Positions 50,501 through 60,939 of a DNA stretch of 64,000 nt are shown here, piece after piece. The first letter of the stretch is position 1, and each line of letters starts with the position of its first letter. The notes under the pieces were generated by a model. The model worked only from the letters and a program-made list of their open reading frames with translations. It was not told the origin of the DNA and ran no database searches. Location of the stretch: assembly GCA_963377175.1 (NCBI GenBank), contig CAUJNA010001022.1, positions 55,166-119,165 on the forward strand, in the 5' to 3' direction. Origin of the DNA: Effrenium voratum (lineage: Eukaryota; Sar; Dinophyceae; Suessiales; Symbiodiniaceae). The position numbers were made by a program, and so were the translations under genes.

Positions 50501-52123
50501 CCTACGCCCAAGGTCTTCGACCTTAGCACCCAGGCGATGAATGATCGCACTTACCGAAGAGTCCACTCTCCCTCTTTCAAGGGCTGTTACAAGATCAGCA
50601 ACCTCGTTGGGTTGCTCCTCACTCGCAGGACCAAATCCTGATCCGCGATCTCGAGGAGTGGACAAATCAACCATGATCGGATTAGATCTCGGAGGTGTCC
50701 TGAAATCATCTTGTACCGCCGTTGATGGCCGTGGGAATTCGCTCCGATTCGGAGACTGACTCTGATACGGCGCAGATCTTCTGGCATCACGAACAGCTGA
50801 TGGCTGTGGCATGCCTAGACCCTTTGTCACAAACAATTTGGGGACTACCGGCCTATCAGTCCGCATAGGAACTTCAGGCTTCATATCAGCAATGACAACG
50901 TCATGCAAATCAGTCGCATTGGACGCTCTAGACTCAGACATTGATTCAACATCGGTGGCGCTGCTGACGGTGTTGTTGTGATTGGAACTTGATGCCATCA
51001 TGGACTCAGACTCAATCGGAACATCAGCTCCGTCCACGTTGTTCAGGGCGAAAATGGAAGCCGCGTTGGGCGTAGGGCGAACGCCTTGCGCGTTCAAGCC
51101 ACTTGACCTATTAAATTCCTCCTGGAATGCTTCGATCCCATCAAGCACGTTAACGAGTGTGTCCGCGTTTAGCGGGTCTCTACCAATGATCGACGCTGGA
51201 TCACCTGATCGACCGCGTCCGGAGTCCCGCGCACTGGGGTTACCCCTGTGGGCAGTTTCCCGATCCATCCCCCTTGCCCTATGCGATCCAGTCGAATTTG
51301 ACCTTGATCGTTTGCTTGGAGTTGGACTGGGATGCAAATCCAATCTATCTACGATATTACGCTCCCTAGGGCTCTCAAATCCTGAAAGTCCTGGGGGAGG
51401 GGACATGTTCCTCATGGTCGGGTTTACCGACTGCCTTGGCCTGACGTTACGGCTGGCCACGTCAGGATTGAGATTCTCAATCGACAAAGGTAGCATGAAT
51501 TCATCGCTTCCAGCAGCCCGTTTTGGGCTTTGGAATTGCGGGAAAGATGACGGGGCGGGTGGCCCTGTCATCCATGCGGCAAAATCCATACCAAAAATGT
51601 TTCCGTCGTTGGGCCATGAGGCTCTCCAATCGAGCCCACCGGATTCGGTCGGCAGATGAACGTCAAATGCAACTCCACTGGATGTACCAGGTTCGGGATT
51701 ACCGAGCACTTGAAAAGCTATGCTACTGCTTGGCACAGGTCTACTGCTGCCTCGGGAGTCACGAATTTCGGACTGACCAATATTCATCAGCTCGGGGAAA
51801 GATGAGGGCTGAGCTCCAGGTGCAATACCGGGCTCGTCATCATCACGTCCTGAGACGGAATCATCATGGCCAGGACGATTAGACCCACGACCCTGAGAGC
51901 GATTAGCTCTTGAGGCATTAGACGATAGATCATCAGTGCGAGTAGCACTGGATCTCTCTGAAGGCATTGCTTCTGAAAAAGTGTGGTCCGACAAAAAGTC
52001 AGGACCGGAAAACATCGGCTGTCCGGGCACTTGGTCGTCATTCACAACGTCCAAGATTCCGGCCTGGCCGAGAACCCATTCATCGGTCACCACATGAGGT
52101 CCGTCCTCAGTGATTCCCGCCAT
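47537..52123 (-). CDS. gag: Gag polyprotein, 1528 aa, with tandem CCCH zinc fingers
   Basis: Starts ATG 90 nt after the PBS. Approximate layout: residues 1-500 Ser/Pro/Arg-rich and disordered; 500-757 coiled coil (heptad-like Leu/Val/Ile with Gln/Glu/Arg); 785-810 polyproline; 828-925 a cysteine/histidine-rich double zinc-binding block of CxxC pairs (HCKGCRDDICEYC, GPRCGVC); 1034-1080 a second RING-like block (NCRMCDRD, CPVCA); 1108-1330 helical core resembling copia capsid domains; about 1414 and 1461 two CCCH fingers (C-x7-C-x5-C-x3-H, then C-x8-C-x4-C-x3-H) in place of the usual CCHC knuckle. Role: particle assembly and RNA packaging. Copia Gags are usually 250-450 aa. It ends TGA directly after a slippery heptamer that leads into pol. 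Confidence 0.85.
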   Translation of the reverse strand: MAGITEDGPHVVTDEWVLGQAGILDVVNDDQVPGQPMFSGPDFLSDHTFSEAMPSERSSATRTDDLSSNASRANRSQGRGSNRPGHDDSVSGRDDDEPGIAPGAQPSSFPELMNIGQSEIRDSRGSSRPVPSSSIAFQVLGNPEPGTSSGVAFDVHLPTESGGLDWRASWPNDGNIFGMDFAAWMTGPPAPSSFPQFQSPKRAAGSDEFMLPLSIENLNPDVASRNVRPRQSVNPTMRNMSPPPGLSGFESPRERNIVDRLDLHPSPTPSKRSRSNSTGSHRARGMDRETAHRGNPSARDSGRGRSGDPASIIGRDPLNADTLVNVLDGIEAFQEEFNRSSGLNAQGVRPTPNAASIFALNNVDGADVPIESESMMASSSNHNNTVSSATDVESMSESRASNATDLHDVVIADMKPEVPMRTDRPVVPKLFVTKGLGMPQPSAVRDARRSAPYQSQSPNRSEFPRPSTAVQDDFRTPPRSNPIMVDLSTPRDRGSGFGPASEEQPNEVADLVTALERGRVDSSVSAIIHRLGAKVEDLGRRNDRSDQCIKQLSTEVNSWRAKYDQCVHVSSTCTQAANAAMQLSQGTKDIVTELGQRVKIVSDRMTSIGDALNERASYDDVARSITQVQTVFESLSDRVTGLIARVDAIERSLVESQSNHPAIGGVNLKIEDLSTRVCQIDRMMQDVEQCWTNNRDGIKWVKDQLYETQANLEIKSRDCKSYTDKQNTHNMAVSTTLNSKLEQMLEVLGNTAQRINSLESRHSNQASSSGLNDRTGGRRAASRTPDKRPPPPGPPDDDPPPPPPPDRQSPGGRGKKSAAGGNPGDPGKPRCKYVGDGNNHLMAEFHCKGCRDDICEYCFSFKENLCEECSRNGPRCGVCRESSFLTKGIECQFCKTYYCTRHSAGQDDYRRFGFVQGPCCLACLRDETRRRRDPDGNRVRNRSPGGTPETNPTQSYSPPLRPPVDRFRDIPTGGQPNAADLQSPPKATQPVPLDKRETGYYPGFDPKGTRPKDPSGLEPPTMRGPDPPDKNCRMCDRDIPDPSKIGECKICMKKACEICIPKATRLCPVCALSISSSQVPQHLFGTGGGGYSSHHDPNCTAATKCIPIDLPPEPDAAGLRVWIANMKEAVSNAYSYDGLYVINWLTEVEKAKTFDELDGECKYHILEARFNAAIRKCIKTVAIIDKINRLTEAAQRSNNRIKSRQILWLLYDHLRTANIGEQSFRIIELSNLRCSVSSFYTEEERLERFIAKWDHILAGLDEPLTEQVKRSLFSEKVRHLNCLAHDIREWDRNISNPDVCSYEWLRARCKNEIDRWRVRKNQVNMHKDFYERSQSRDRAQKPGAPGPPVRRRSPFGDSHRPNRPPSDPRKRTGNTPSPHRRDKYSPRNREQDKRRTPSPRGEPPRRPRSTSPGAPAIDACRDFARGYCSRGQECKFAHTRTGNSDAKRKERSPLIPGYCAQWVSYGKCMRGKCDYKHAKPPEHLLKEAKQHTAAPATESADAQPESAEPTTTADDRTYSPAPDLSAGF

Positions 52124-52201
52124 GATACCTACAGAAACCTACGGTGCCTGCAGGGTTGTTATTAAAAGGGGGTTCGCGGTGCCAACCGAGGACGAATCCT
52201 A

Positions 52202-52213
52202 CGGCTGATAACC
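52202..52213 (-). promoter_or_regulatory. primer-binding site, half-tRNA type
   Basis: GGTTATCAGCCG follows the 5' LTR directly. It lacks the TGG that pairs with a tRNA 3' CCA. Instead it matches, with one mismatch, the complement of the initiator-tRNA anticodon loop (GGTTATGAGCC), as used by Drosophila copia. Taken literally, its complement GGCTGATAACC would be an anticodon loop with GAT. Confidence 0.5.
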
Positions 52214-52692
52214 TGCGAAAGGGTTTGAAACAGTATTTCGGGAGAGAATAAACAGGCCCTAACCCACCAACAAGAAGAGACAGTTTAAGCCCCCCAGTCC
52301 CAAGGGCAAAGTGGTGCCCTCGGCTGGCACTGAACCACACAGATAACAAACGGGGGATCCTGTTTAACCGCAAAACCCAAACAGGAAAGGGGACCAGCGC
52401 AGCCAACCAAGCGAGCGCAGCAAGCAAGCGAGCAAAGCAATCAACCAAGCAAAAGCGGAGCAGCAGCAACAATGCGATTCCCAACCCAAACCTGACCCAC
52501 ACCCAAAACCACCCAGCCGCCGTAATCCGGGGCGTGGGATTCGAACACCCACGCACCGGCACGGCGCCGCTGCCAGCGATTTTGACGGTAATGGCAGGTC
52601 GAATCGACGGAATAAAAAGCTTGAGCCAAATGGCGCATTGGCCATGGCAATGAGCAAACATGCTATAATAAAAGTACATGCCCCCAAAAACA
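52214..52692 (-). repeat. 5' LTR (479 bp)
   Basis: In element orientation it begins TGTTTTTGGGGGCATGTACT and ends ...CCCTTTCGCA. About 260 bp next to the PBS match the other LTR with only three differences that I can see. A central stretch of about 130-150 bp (52481-52615) does not align. A spliced-leader-like word lies at 52620-52634. The central part holds a tRNA T-arm-like GTGTTCGAATCCCAC on the minus strand. Confidence 0.92.
52620..52634 (-). promoter_or_regulatory. relic of dinoflagellate spliced leader in 5' LTR
   Basis: The minus strand reads GCCATTTGGCTCAAG, the 3' part of the conserved dinoflagellate leader (GCCATTTTGGCTCAAG) with one T missing. It begins roughly 60 nt inside the LTR, where the U3/R border could lie. 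It fits a model in which a trans-spliced element RNA was reverse transcribed and the leader became fixed in R. Confidence 0.6.
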
Positions 52693-52697
52693 CAAAA
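52693..52697. repeat. target-site duplication, right (caaaa)
   Basis: CAAAA, identical to 29941-29945. It proves that the LTR ends were called correctly and that the 22.7 kb between them inserted as one unit. Confidence 0.9.
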
Positions 52698-52725
52698 TAA
52701 ACATGGTTCCTGGTTGGATAGAAAC

Positions 52726-52890
52726 CTTCTGTGGCACCATGGGAGTCCCATGACGGGCTGGGCTTCATATCGCAGCTCCGGAATCCACTCCTCGCCGCTC
52801 ATCGAGCTCCCGAAGAAGCTGAGAAAACCATTGAGCTCCCGGTGCTTGGCTAAGACCTCAGCGGGTGAATGGAATGGCTTCACTTCGAAC
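52726..52890 (-). CDS. host gene exon upstream of the insertion
   Basis: A 165-nt exon with an excellent acceptor (TCTATTTGTTTACAG|G) and a GT donor (CACAGAAG|GTTTCT). It reads FEVKPFHSPAEVLAKHRELN, GFLSFFGSSMSGEEWIPELR, YEAQPVMGLPWCHR. Its first G completes the Arg codon left open by the exon ending at 55058. The retroelement begins 34 bp downstream of the donor, in the same transcriptional orientation. Part of the minus-strand IQ-motif gene; its exact family is not recognised. Confidence 0.65.
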
Positions 52891-52899
52891 CTGTAAACA

Positions 52900-55057
52900 A
52901 ATAGACCAACAAAAGGTTGATTCTCTTGGAACCAATGGACCAAGCAATAGATTCAATAGACCAACAAAGGGAAACACAAAAGGTCAAATGGCCGATCTGC
53001 TTTGGACAAGTGAGTCGAACCATCGCCCTTAAAGGATTCCTGGAAGGGCAAGTGGGTCTTGCTTGGTGCCCTTTGCGGGGTGGTGCTTTCAAGGGGACTT
53101 CGGCAGATCGATTTTGGGGGTTCCCTCGTGAGCCAATCTCGGAGGGGGAGGGCATAACTCTCTGCCTGACCTCTTGAGGTCTTCAGGGCTTGCCCTTGGC
53201 TTGCGGGAAAGCTCCCCTCCCACAGCCGCCCCGGAGGTCCGTGATAAAATGGTCTGCTCAGAGGGAACCAAAGGAAACCGGTTACCTTGACCCTAACAAT
53301 ACCCTTAAACAAACATGGTATTGCTATACTTTTATGGATAACACATTCCTGTTTTAATGGGTAGTTTGAGGGTCCAGGTTCCAACCTTCTGCCCCGGAGT
53401 GCTCAAGGCCGTCCTTTTTTGTTCCAAACCCTGGTGCAGAGTTCAAAAGCGGAGGTGTGGAATGCTTGAGACATCTGGCCAAGGGCGCCTCACCCAAAGT
53501 GTGGGCTATCGGGACCCCATGACTTTGTCATCACTTAAAAGGGGCCGGGTTCTATTGGTATCCCAGAGTGTGGCAAGCTAAAACGGACATGGGACATTTA
53601 CAGCTTGTTTCCTGGCTTTTGGGAAACTTAGAGCTTGTCCCCCACTTTCAAGCCTCTGAAACGCAGCATAGACTACTGGACATGTTGATCAAAACCTCAA
53701 ATGTTCAACAGTTGACGCACCTCCCAGCGATTCACAGCGCCATCCCACGCAACACCTTTGGGCTAGGTTGGGTCTGTCTCCAGGCAAATCCCTTCAGTGG
53801 GCGTTCCTATGGAGTCTTCCAAAAACAGGGTGCCAGAAGGACGAACCCAGGTGAAATGAATGCTGACCAACCTTTTTTGGGACCTGTTCGGTGACCTGAT
53901 AAGTGGTCCTCGAAGTGTTTTTTTTCTTTCTTTTTTTTTCTGTAGGTTCTCATAGTCATACCTTTGTCTTGGAGGGATGACACCCAAAGTCAACAATTTA
54001 GCTCAGGCTTCCTTGGAAGATGTCCGCCTAACATGGGCCCAGGAAAAGGATCAGGGCTCCCTATTCTGACCCCAACATCATCCCCCAAGAGGAAACTCAC
54101 CCAACAGGGGCTCAAGAGGAGATGTTGAACTGACCCATCTGAAAGGGGGTATACATACTTTGGTTCCTGCGAAAATGAGAGCATATGTCCAGCAGTGATA
54201 GATTGCCTTGAAATTAGGAGAAATTCTGAAGAGCAAACTCACCCCCCCCCCCCAGTTCCTGCCATGTTCAGCAAGCGGCCATCTTCACCGTCTTAAGAAG
54301 GTCTGAGGTGCTTCGAACTTTCGTCCTGAGTCGACAAATTGGACGACACGTTCGAACCATCGGCAACAAAAGCCGCCAACCCTCCCCCCCCCAACGCCAG
54401 AAAGCAGGGGTTTTACCAACCCTCCTCACAGGATTCCCGCTTTTTTCAACCTGAACATGCCTGCCAGGGAAAATTATCCTCCGTGCCATCCAGGTGCGGT
54501 TCCAAATCATCCAAGGGGAAAGATAACTTTGGGGCGTCTATCTAAACACCAGGCAAAGGGGCTCAACTTATGACAAAGAATAATGAAAGAGGCCGGATAT
54601 CAACGAGTGTTATGCCAAACTATTCCTAATTTTCTACCGGGGATGTGGCTCCCATGCTGGACAGGATCAAAGGTGGCTTCCTTTTGCGACCTTGACTCAA
54701 AATGTACTTCCTTCAAGTTCTTCTTCGGCCAAGGGCTCATTTCCTGTGGGAATCAAGACATGGGGAGCCCTCACCTTCGTTGTTGGTTTCTTCGCTTCCC
54801 TATTCCACCCCAATTCCACTCCAATACGTATCCCTTATACGAATCCTCTTAGTGGTACTGTAACTCGCCTAGTCAAATGGTTACTAGTGTTGAACCCATA
54901 TCAATACCCAAAAACGCCCCATACCGGGGTTGCTTAATATGGGTCACCATCACACATGGTTTTCACCCAAGACGAGGGAAAGTCCGCCGGGTTGTGTGCG
55001 TGACTTTAGCATTCGGCAAACAAAGCGGGCGGGGCGGTACGTTGATGCCCAAGCCAC
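52900..55057. other. intron of the minus-strand gene
   Basis: 2.2 kb between exons 55058-55101 and 52726-52890, which join in phase. C-runs at 54240-54255 and 54384-54392 and a T-rich tract at 53920-53942 are the only features. Confidence 0.5.
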
Positions 55058-55101
55058 CGGAGACGGATCATGTAGAAGGCCGAAATCAGGCGAGCGCGCA
55101 C
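55058..55101 (-). CDS. exon, VRARLISAFYMIRLR
   Basis: A 44-nt exon after TCGCTGGAG|G with a GT donor (CTCCG|GTGGCT). It starts in phase 0 (matching the exon at 55830-55858) and ends in phase 2 (matching 52726-52890). It encodes a basic amphipathic helix. Confidence 0.6.
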
Positions 55102-55829
55102 CTCCAGCGAGTGCCAGTTGTCACAACGTACCGGCTACCTCTCTCTCTCCCTGCGTGTGTGTGTGTGTGTGTCGAGGGTGCCCGCTTTTGAGGGTACAAA
55201 CATGCTTTGGGGGCTCTCCAAACAAATTGACACATGCCCACTTATACTCTGTGAATCAGAAACCCAATGCTTGTCTTGGGCACAGTTCGGGAGGGCATCC
55301 TCCAAGAAACCGAGCGTTTCACGAAATATACAATCTAAAGGAGAAATACCAACTGATTTCAGCGGTAGTGGTTTGAGGTAGTGGAAACAGCTTGGACTCT
55401 GTGAATCAGCCCCCTTTTTGGTTTGCTGATGCAAGTACTCTTATTGACCTGAGATGTGCTGTACATCCTTCAAAACGCGGATAGCCCAAACCGCCTTGGG
55501 GTCTGACTGGGGACCGAGCGATGTCTGTGAGTCAAACACATCTTGCTGGACTTGTCGAGAGAAACCCAAGGGCGGTTGTCATTGTTGTGAACAAGATGTC
55601 TATGCACATTGCACGATGAAGCGGAATTGGAAGCTCGTTCACTCGCGCTTTGGGTAACTTTGCTGGAATGGTCGTGGGGTCAAACATGTAATTCTCATGT
55701 CACCCCAAGACCCGGTCTTTCGAGAACCCGCAGCTCAAGTGGGGAGCCAGGACTCGGGATTTCCTAAGACCCTAGTTCGAAGTTGAAACCAAAGGCCTTG
55801 ACAACAACAAAGCCAACTGGGAAACTCAC

Positions 55830-55858
55830 CCCGATCAGCGCAGCGACAGCACCCGTCC
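55830..55858 (-). CDS. 29-nt micro-exon, TGAVAALIG
   Basis: GCAAG|G acceptor and a consensus donor CGGG|GTGAGT. It carries two bases of a codon and nine codons, ending in phase 0, which fits the exon at 55058-55101. The hydrophobic Gly/Ala reading would suit a helix. Very short, so splicing data are needed to confirm it. Confidence 0.45.
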
Positions 55859-57234
55859 CTTGCATACAATAAAACGTGTTTGAACCACCATTGAATCAAC
55901 TTCGGGTAGATTCGTTGAAAAGGGCATCAGGGTCTGGTTGCTTACACACATTTGGCTGAACATTGCCAACTTCTTGACAGACGTGGTGTTTGCAAGGAGA
56001 ACCTGGGGATGGGGGTACGCCTACAGAGCAAATGAGGAGCCCTCTGTTGGAATGGTCTTTCAGCCCAAAGGCAACAACCCAATTGATCACGCCCAAACAC
56101 CTCTGACTTTTTGGCTGTAGCAACATGGCTATAAAGGCTTGTGTAAGGAGAAGGGTCCGAACCGACGACAAAAAAACAACAATTCAGCCTTACAAACCCC
56201 ATAATGCCAGGAAGGGACCACAGGCTACTTTGGCCCCTTTGGGGTTTATAAGGCCAGGGGTTCATAGGCGATACTTTTATTACAACGTCAGATAAGCCCC
56301 GGCGCCATAGGACCCACCCTCCATCCCCCGTCAAAAAGCCCCCGCGTGACCGGGGTCCGGGCAGCCGCTGGGACCTTGAAGGCTCGCCAATTGAAGGCCA
56401 CCCCCTCGGATCGAGTGCTTGATTCGAGTGCTTGGATGAGCGCCGTTCAGCGCTTCCTAAGGCCTCAATCTCGACCCCGGATTAAGCCCATCCTCTGAAC
56501 AGGGGGAGTCCTTGGGGTTAGTGGGAATTCATCACTTTTGAAGGGGAACACCTCCCCCAATAACAAGACAGGTTTATTATTCCGGGGTCAACATGAGGAC
56601 TTCAATCAGGATTTGCGTATTATATCTTCAGCATGTTGGTCAAGGGCTAAAATGTAAAATGGAGCAGAAACAAAAGCTGACCCAGATGTCAGGGACTATC
56701 AAAATTTCAACGTCCCAAAACCTGTCCAGCCCTCCGCTGCCGATGAAGTTTTCCATGGTACAACCCGCAAGCACAATAAAACAACACACTCCTGCAGTGG
56801 CGCAAAAAACGGTGTGCTGGTAGCTGATGTTGAAAGGGAGGCCCCCTCCAGAGAAAGGCATCCTCAATATGTCCCTTAATGGAGGTTTAAGAGGAAACCG
56901 TGCTCAAAATAGATTTGGACAGGCCTTCAAGCCTTCAGTTTGAGGGACCCTATGAGGTGAGAACAAAAGATGGGCCCTCTGAACCGTGCACCCCCCCCCA
57001 CCCAATGGAGTTTCTGCTTTCCGTTGGCTTTCTTTTCGACCAGCCTGACAAGTTGGAAAGGGAGACCTCAACACTGGCCTCATTATTTTACCATGATCAA
57101 AGTCACCCCCTAAGTCATGAGTTAAAGGGAAACAACCCCATTTTCTGACTTTGATGGCCCTAGAAACGGTCAAAATAAAGACCCCAGCAACAAGACACAC
57201 ACAGAGACGCACAACCTGTCTGCTAGGCATGTGC
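55859..57234. other. intron or non-coding stretch
   Basis: No supported exon. A plus-strand open stretch at 56345-56480 is GC-rich but lacks splice sites. Confidence 0.4.
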
Positions 57235-57276
57235 CTTCACGGCGCTCATCATGTCCTTGAAGGCACCGCGTCTTCC
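57235..57276 (-). CDS. exon, GRRGAFKDMMSAVK
   Basis: A 42-nt phase-0 exon after TGGCCAG|G with a GC donor (GTGAAG|GCACAT). Short basic helix. The next exon found (55830) needs a preceding phase-1 end, so at least one exon between them is missing from this annotation. Confidence 0.45.
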
Positions 57277-60200
57277 CTGGCCATTGGATGCCCTTTTTTC
57301 GGGGGAGTCGTGTTCAAGGGGAACCCAGCCTTTTGATTGGGGTTGGTTTAAAACCACAGCAGGACAATGCCGAAACCCGGGCTTGGGCCCAATACTTCGA
57401 CACTTGGACACCTGAAGGTGAACCTTCCGGGACCCCCGAAAGGCGAGACATGGACAGCAAATCGGATCGATTCCCTTTGGACTGAGCATTCGTTTCTACC
57501 ATCGTTCGTTGCCTAAACTCGGCGTTTCTCCGGTGTCTGACGGATGTTTGGAAAGACACATCCAAAAAAATCAGCAGCTGCTGCTATAGTTGCGGAAGCC
57601 AAAAGAAACCGACCTCTCCTCGGATGTCCTGCCAGGTCAGTAAGTGCTTCGCCGTTATAACTCCCGATAAGAACAGGGTTGACCCAACCAAGTGGGACTC
57701 ACAAGTGGGCAATAGCACGCTTACTAACTTCGCAACAAACACCCACGTACCAACACACCTCTGACCGTTGCCGGAAGCCTCTCCCCTGAGAAAAGCTCTT
57801 GACTTGCAAAAGCCAAGCTACAGAAGGCCTCGTTACGCGGCCCACATCTGCACACCAAGAAGTCAGATTTTCCGTCTTTGCATCACATTTGGTCTGTCTC
57901 TGAGACAACCCCATGCAGGAACTGGGTCTTCTAGTGGAACGAAGCTTCCACGTCGTTTGGGTCAACTCACGGGATTCGATGGCGTAAGGTTCAGGTGGTC
58001 CAAAAAGCTGAGCACTCCCGACCCCATGGGAAGACGACAATTGCTCCTTCGAGTCTGAAGGGAACCGCTGAAGGGCTTCCATTTAGATATGCCCGAAAGA
58101 GAACTCCCCCCCTTTGCCTCCCACCTGAGCCAGGGAAGGGTAACACTCGTGCACCGTCAAACAATGTGGGTGGGTGGTTCCGACCATGCAGGTAAAGCCA
58201 TCCTTCACGAAGCTTTCAAAGCATCCATCTCGCCTTGCTCCGGGCTGGCCGCTCTGCCTGAAGGGAAACCAAGCCAAGGTGTTGTTTAATGTGGTTTTGT
58301 TGTAGGCTGTCTTTGTGGGTAGCCTGTTCAGCTTGGAAAGGGAAGCCAACAAGACATGCCTTTCTAAGGAGGAAACCGAAGTCTTAAAAGCTTCTTAGAA
58401 GCGTTTTTGCCGCATGTCTCGGCTCATTGTGCCGTTCTGGTCGAGAACTGTTTGAGTTGCTGTGGTCTGTTGTGGGTTTCGCTAATGGAAACAAAAGAAC
58501 TGCCAACATTTTCGACATCCCTCTATTTTGACACATTCCCACCCAACGAGTTTCAATTGGGTTTGTCCCATTCAAAGGGATTCCCTTGGCCACTCTGAAT
58601 CTGGCAACCTCAACCCCCATCCACCATGGCAGATGTATATGTCCCCTTCAAGGAGCTCAACCTCCAGTTGGTTTCTCTTGGCGTCAACCCCTCCACAGTG
58701 GAAACACCTATAAACCTGCAATCCCATCCTTACCCTCAGCGGGGTTTGCTTAGAGGTAGTGAGTTAGACATGTTGGAAACTCCGATATGGGTGTTTCTCA
58801 AATAGCATTTGGTCCCCTAAAATGGTTTGGTTTGCCTTGGGTTTCCCTCTAACCAAACGGAAGTCCGAAATCCATGCTGAGAAACCCACAAGTTGGCCCT
58901 GAGCTACTTCACTAGGCTACACCCACAGGGAGTCCCACTTCCCGAGTCTTACTTAAGTCCGAAGTGTTGTTTGCCGCTCGGTTTCTCAAAAGACCCAAAA
59001 ATCGAAAGCTCACCTTTTACGACCTATTGCCACCTAGACTAAAAGTGGACTTAGACATGGGAAACCAACAGGTCAAAAGCTCGGGCTTGGCCGAGTGAGG
59101 CTAGCATGGTTTGACCAAAAAGTCAGGCCCGGAACTCAGGAAGGGAGTCTTTTCAGGGGGTTCTCAAAAAGGCTCGTCCTTGGTTCCTCTTGGCGTGAAA
59201 CCATCCAGCCTTTGAGCAACTCCCAGAAGGTTCCGGTAGCTGGCTTGGGCCTGCTCTAAATGGGTGTGACCTAAAATAGGGGACCCCAAAATGGGTATGT
59301 TCCATTGAAATGTTCCATTACGGGGTGGCCTCAAACACGAGACACATCCTTACATCGTTTGTACTCGGAGGTGGATTGAGAAGCAAGTCATTTGACACGT
59401 TCTTAAGCTTCCCTCCCCTCATAGCCTGGCTGAAGTTGTCCTTGAAAAGCCTGAGTCGCGGGCGGAAGTGCCTGGACCCAAGTGACACCCTCAAAGAACG
59501 CAACAAACAAAATGATGGGCCTGGGGTTCAAGCCACCATTAAACCAATGGGGGTCAATATAACCACCACTATTTGCCTAAAGAGTTTCATCATCTAAATT
59601 CGACCAACCATTCCTTGAACGGGTGTTGACCCTAGGGACAGCTCAAGAAGCCAGGAGCTTCGTCTTGCGAACCTCCCCAACTGTGAAATCCCTAAGGGAG
59701 TATTGGAACACCTCCCCCGAATATAGCGAAACATAGGGAAGCCTATGAGGATATCCTCCCGACTTGAATGGAATTGCCCTTCACCATGGTCAGGGACGTC
59801 GCTTTAGTTAGTTCGCCTGGCACCCTTTTTATACATATAATGATAATGTAGTTGCCTGCTCTATAATCAGGTTTTTGCTTTTTTGTCTGCGGATCATTAA
59901 TATACTCCTTCATGAGGGCGAACATAATACTTGTCCATGTCGGCCAATATTTGGGTCCAACATTCGGAGTCTAAGTTTGGCTTCTTTGACTTCAACTTCA
60001 CGAATTACGCCATCTAATTTCAAGATCAACCTGAATCAAGGAAGCCCTGTTGGGCGTCTTCATCATAGTCAAGCTTGTCGAACCCGCAGACTTTAATGGG
60101 AGCTCCCCCTCCCGCAAAAAAAAGACACGCCCATTGAGCAAGGGCACCCCTTTGTTTGAGCACCTGATCTTTCTGACATGCCAACTAAGGGGCTACAATT

Positions 60201-60807
60201 ACGCCATGGCATGAGCAGGCGTTGGGACATGGAGGTTTCTCACAAAACGTACAATGTCGTTGACACTCTTCTTTTTTTTGGCACACATTGAAGCAACAGG
60301 CGAATCATGTGTCTTCCCATTCTGAGAAAAGTCCACACACACACAGAAGCAACGTGCTGTCTCAACATCACTGGCCATTCCCCTGACATTGGCTGGACGT
60401 AGAACTTTTATGAAGCATTACACAGGCACCCCTGCCAACAACATGCGCAAGACACGGGCACACCTGTCAAACAGGGTCCTGGACACTCTATATAGCAGCA
60501 ACAAATCGTGCCAATCGCCTTTTAATTTATGTGTAAGTCTTCGTCATTAGCGGCTTGGTGTCCAAGAATAACTTTTGGTGGTGTGTGAAGGGAAGCCAAA
60601 AAGGGAAGCTGTGGTTGTTCACAAGTCAATGTCAACCAAGGGGGCCATGGAGTCGCTTTTGTTGTCCAGCCAATGGATAAACACACAAACAACAAACAAA
60701 GAACAACATGGGATAAGAAACAAAGCAACAAAAAAACCTCGAATAACGAAATAACAACAACAGTCCTGACACAAAACATGTAGAAGCAGAAAGATGAAAC
60801 CCTTTGC
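57277..60807. other. non-coding stretch
   Basis: 3.5 kb with no exon or repeat that I can support beyond short simple runs. Presumably intron of the minus-strand gene. Confidence 0.4.
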
Positions 60808-60939
60808 CATCGGGGGACTTCACGGCGAAGCGATCGTAGAAGCGCTCCAGGCTGTGGTCTTCAACACGATCCCACTCCTCTCGTGCGTGGGCCCAGCCGG
60901 TGTGGAATTTGGTGAATCTGGAATCTCCATTCAGGGCTT
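60808..60939 (-). CDS. exon, FTKFHTGWAHAREEWDRVED...
   Basis: About 132 nt reading ALNGDSRFTKFHTGWAHARE, EWDRVEDHSLERFYDRFAVK, SPD, with a GC donor (GATG|GCAAAG). Strongly protein-like (Trp, Phe, His, paired charges). The acceptor (TTGAG|AA) lacks the usual following G, so the 5' boundary is uncertain. Family not recognised. Confidence 0.6.

Larger units (their letters stand above)
29946..52692 (-). mobile_element. giant Ty1/copia-type LTR retrotransposon, 22,747 bp
   Basis: Transcribed on the minus strand. Order: 5' LTR (52214-52692), PBS (52202-52213), gag, protease, integrase, methyltransferase-like domain, dUTPase, reverse transcriptase, RNase H, acc1-acc8, PPT (30431-30438), 3' LTR (29946-30430). 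Integrase before reverse transcriptase places it in Ty1/copia. Typical copia elements are about 5-6 kb, so this is roughly four times the norm; half the excess is a 1,528-residue Gag and half is the unassigned 3' module. The flanking 5-bp duplication shows it transposed as a unit. Its frame is broken in several places, so this copy is probably not autonomous unless those are sequencing indels. Confidence 0.92.

Noticed and set aside
47651..51882. Plus-strand ORFs of 60-225 codons opposite gag
   Set aside because: Antisense shadows of a long coding frame; no motif and no spacing like a real gene.
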